A DNA stretch of 64,000 bases from Methylobacterium oryzae (lineage in GTDB: Bacteria; Pseudomonadota; Alphaproteobacteria; Rhizobiales; Beijerinckiaceae). The notes under the pieces are model-generated. The model had not been told where the DNA came from. It worked only from the letters and a program-made list of their open reading frames with translations, and did no database searches. A program made the position numbers and the translations under genes. This document shows, piece by piece, positions 62,840-64,000 of the stretch. Where the stretch lies: contig NZ_CP090349.1 of assembly GCF_021398735.1 (NCBI RefSeq), positions 1,370,501 through 1,434,500 on the forward strand, given 5' to 3'. Within the stretch, counting starts at the first letter, position 1. Each line of letters opens with the position of its first letter.

Positions 62840-64000
62840 ATGGCGGCCTGCGGCCTCGATTTCGGCACGTCGAACACCACGCTCGGGCATCTTGGCCCGG
62901 ACGGCCCGACGCTGCTGCCCTTGGAGGGCGCGCACCGGACAATCCCGAGCGCGATCTTCTTCGAGCTCGGACGGGAGCCGATCATCGGCCGGGCCGCCAC
63001 GGCGGCCTATGTCGAGGGCCGGTCCGGCCGGCTGATGCGCGGGCTGAAATCCGTGCTCGGCACGCCGCTCATGGATGAGGCGACCCCGGTCGGCCGCCAG
63101 CGGTTGCGCCTGCGCGACGTCATCGCCCGCTACCTCACCGCCGTGAAGGCGCGGGCGGAGGCCGCCAGCGGCCAGAGCCTCGACACGGTGGTCCACGGCC
63201 GCCCGGTCCACTTCGTCGACGGCGACCCGGAGGCGGATCGCCGCGCGGAGGACACGCTGCGCGACATCGCCCGCGACGTCGGCTTCCGGGAGGTCTCGTT
63301 CCAGTACGAGCCAATCGCCGCGGCACTCGACTACGAGCGCCAGGTCCGCGCGGAGGAGATCGCCCTCGTCGCCGACATCGGCGGCGGCACCTCGGACTTC
63401 TCCATCGTGCGCCTCGCGCCGGAGCGGCGGGGGCGGCCGGACCGGGCCGGCGACATCCTGGCCAACGACGGGGTGCGGATCGGCGGCACCGATTTCGACC
63501 GACAGCTCAGCCTCGGAACGGTGATGCCGCTCCTGGGCCTCGGAAGCCCGATGCGCCGCGGCGACCTCGCGGTGCCGAACGCCTACTACCACGACCTCGC
63601 CACGTGGTCGGCGATCAACCGCCTCTACAATCAGAAGACCCTGCGCGAGATCGACGAGGTCATCCGCGACGGCGCCCGGCCCGACCTGCTCGCGCGGCTG
63701 CGCGAGGCGGTGGAGGGCGAGCGCGGTCACGCCCTGGCCGGGGCAGTGGAGAGCGCCAAGATCGCGGCGTCCGAACAGGACGCGACCCTGCTCGACCTCG
63801 GCCTCCTGGAGCCCGGGCTCGCGGTCCCGGTGGATCGCGCGACCCTGTCCGCCCAGACGGGGGACCTCGCCCGCGCCGTCGCGGCCCGGATCGCGCGCTG
63901 CCTCGCGCAGGCGGAGCTGACGGCCGACCGGGTCGACGCCCTGTTCCTCACCGGCGGCTCCACCGGCCTGCCGCACCTGCGCGCCGCGCTGAGGGCCGCG
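62840..64000 (+). CDS. Hsp70-family (YegD-like) protein, 3'-truncated by window
   Basis: The frame is open for 387 codons to the window edge. CGLDFGTSNTTLG (residues 4-16) is the phosphate-1 motif of Hsp70/actin ATPases, VADIGGGTSDFSIVRL (about 174) the phosphate-2 motif, and LFLTGGSTGLPHLR (about 370) the adenosine motif. HGRPVHFVDGDPEADRRAE is typical of YegD-type proteins, which lack the substrate-binding domain of DnaK. Role unknown, chaperone-like activity assumed. ATG at 62840 chosen because the motif is at the N-terminus. Confidence 0.85.
   Translation, partial: MAACGLDFGTSNTTLGHLGPDGPTLLPLEGAHRTIPSAIFFELGREPIIGRAATAAYVEGRSGRLMRGLKSVLGTPLMDEATPVGRQRLRLRDVIARYLTAVKARAEAASGQSLDTVVHGRPVHFVDGDPEADRRAEDTLRDIARDVGFREVSFQYEPIAAALDYERQVRAEEIALVADIGGGTSDFSIVRLAPERRGRPDRAGDILANDGVRIGGTDFDRQLSLGTVMPLLGLGSPMRRGDLAVPNAYYHDLATWSAINRLYNQKTLREIDEVIRDGARPDLLARLREAVEGERGHALAGAVESAKIAASEQDATLLDLGLLEPGLAVPVDRATLSAQTGDLARAVAARIARCLAQAELTADRVDALFLTGGSTGLPHLRAALRAA

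Overview
The window is GC-rich DNA with dense, often overlapping genes and reads as the chromosome of an alphaproteobacterium of the order Hyphomicrobiales (Rhizobiales), most probably Methylobacterium or Methylorubrum. The genus is inferred from gene content (amidase/formamidase/urea-type transporter cluster, FliX and a hydrolase-less FlgJ, DUF4260, porin-like fragment) and from dispersed palindromic repeats whose spurious translation is typical of this order. No tRNA, rRNA, insertion sequence, prophage or CRISPR array was recognised.

Layout. 1-9.0 kb: trehalose-phosphatase end, DUF4260, glucokinase, MFS transporter, a small exported protein, glyoxylate/hydroxypyruvate reductase, a LysR regulator divergent from a frameshifted SDR gene, and a membrane-anchored di-heme cytochrome. 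9.1-22.4 kb: a nitrogen-scavenging block. urtABCDE-type transporter genes, fmdA, fmdB, amiE and a ClpP-like protease gene all run leftwards; divergent from urtA is a very large NCS1-transporter/histidine kinase/receiver fusion overlapping a LuxR-type regulator. The shared intergenic region holds an NtrC-like dyad and a sigma54-like promoter. 22.5-31 kb: small proteins, DUF488, a GH25 lipoprotein, a Crp/Fnr regulator, a four-gene VOC plus iron/B12-type ABC operon, a DnaJ-family chaperone and FabI.

31-46.7 kb: AAA ATPase, PPK2, histidine phosphatase, a 1356-residue Pls/PosA-type peptide synthetase with three beta-helix acyltransferase-like repeats, a diguanylate cyclase, a soluble double-PAS chemoreceptor, SlyX, succinate-semialdehyde dehydrogenase, a class II glutamine amidotransferase, a lone receiver protein, ribosomal protein S21 and threonine aldolase. 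46.9-51.4 kb: a DUF1800-DUF1501 secreted pair and peptide release factor 3. 51.5-61 kb: a two-gene BLUF photoreceptor/receiver operon next to flagellar genes (flgE-flgK-flgL rightwards; flgI, rod-binding flgJ and a FlgN-like gene leftwards; fliX rightwards). 61.1-64 kb: a HerA/DUF87-type ATPase and the start of an Hsp70-family gene cut by the window edge.

Working together: the urt/fmd/ami genes should import and hydrolyse short-chain amides (or urea) to ammonia, with the transporter-kinase and its regulator as a candidate sensor of a nitrogenous solute. The flagellar genes appear to be under sigma54, with a shared palindrome (CCGGCAG-N3-CTGCCGG) upstream of flgE and between flgI and fliX that could bind a FlbD-type activator. 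The BLUF/receiver pair beside the hook genes suggests blue-light input to motility, which is inference.
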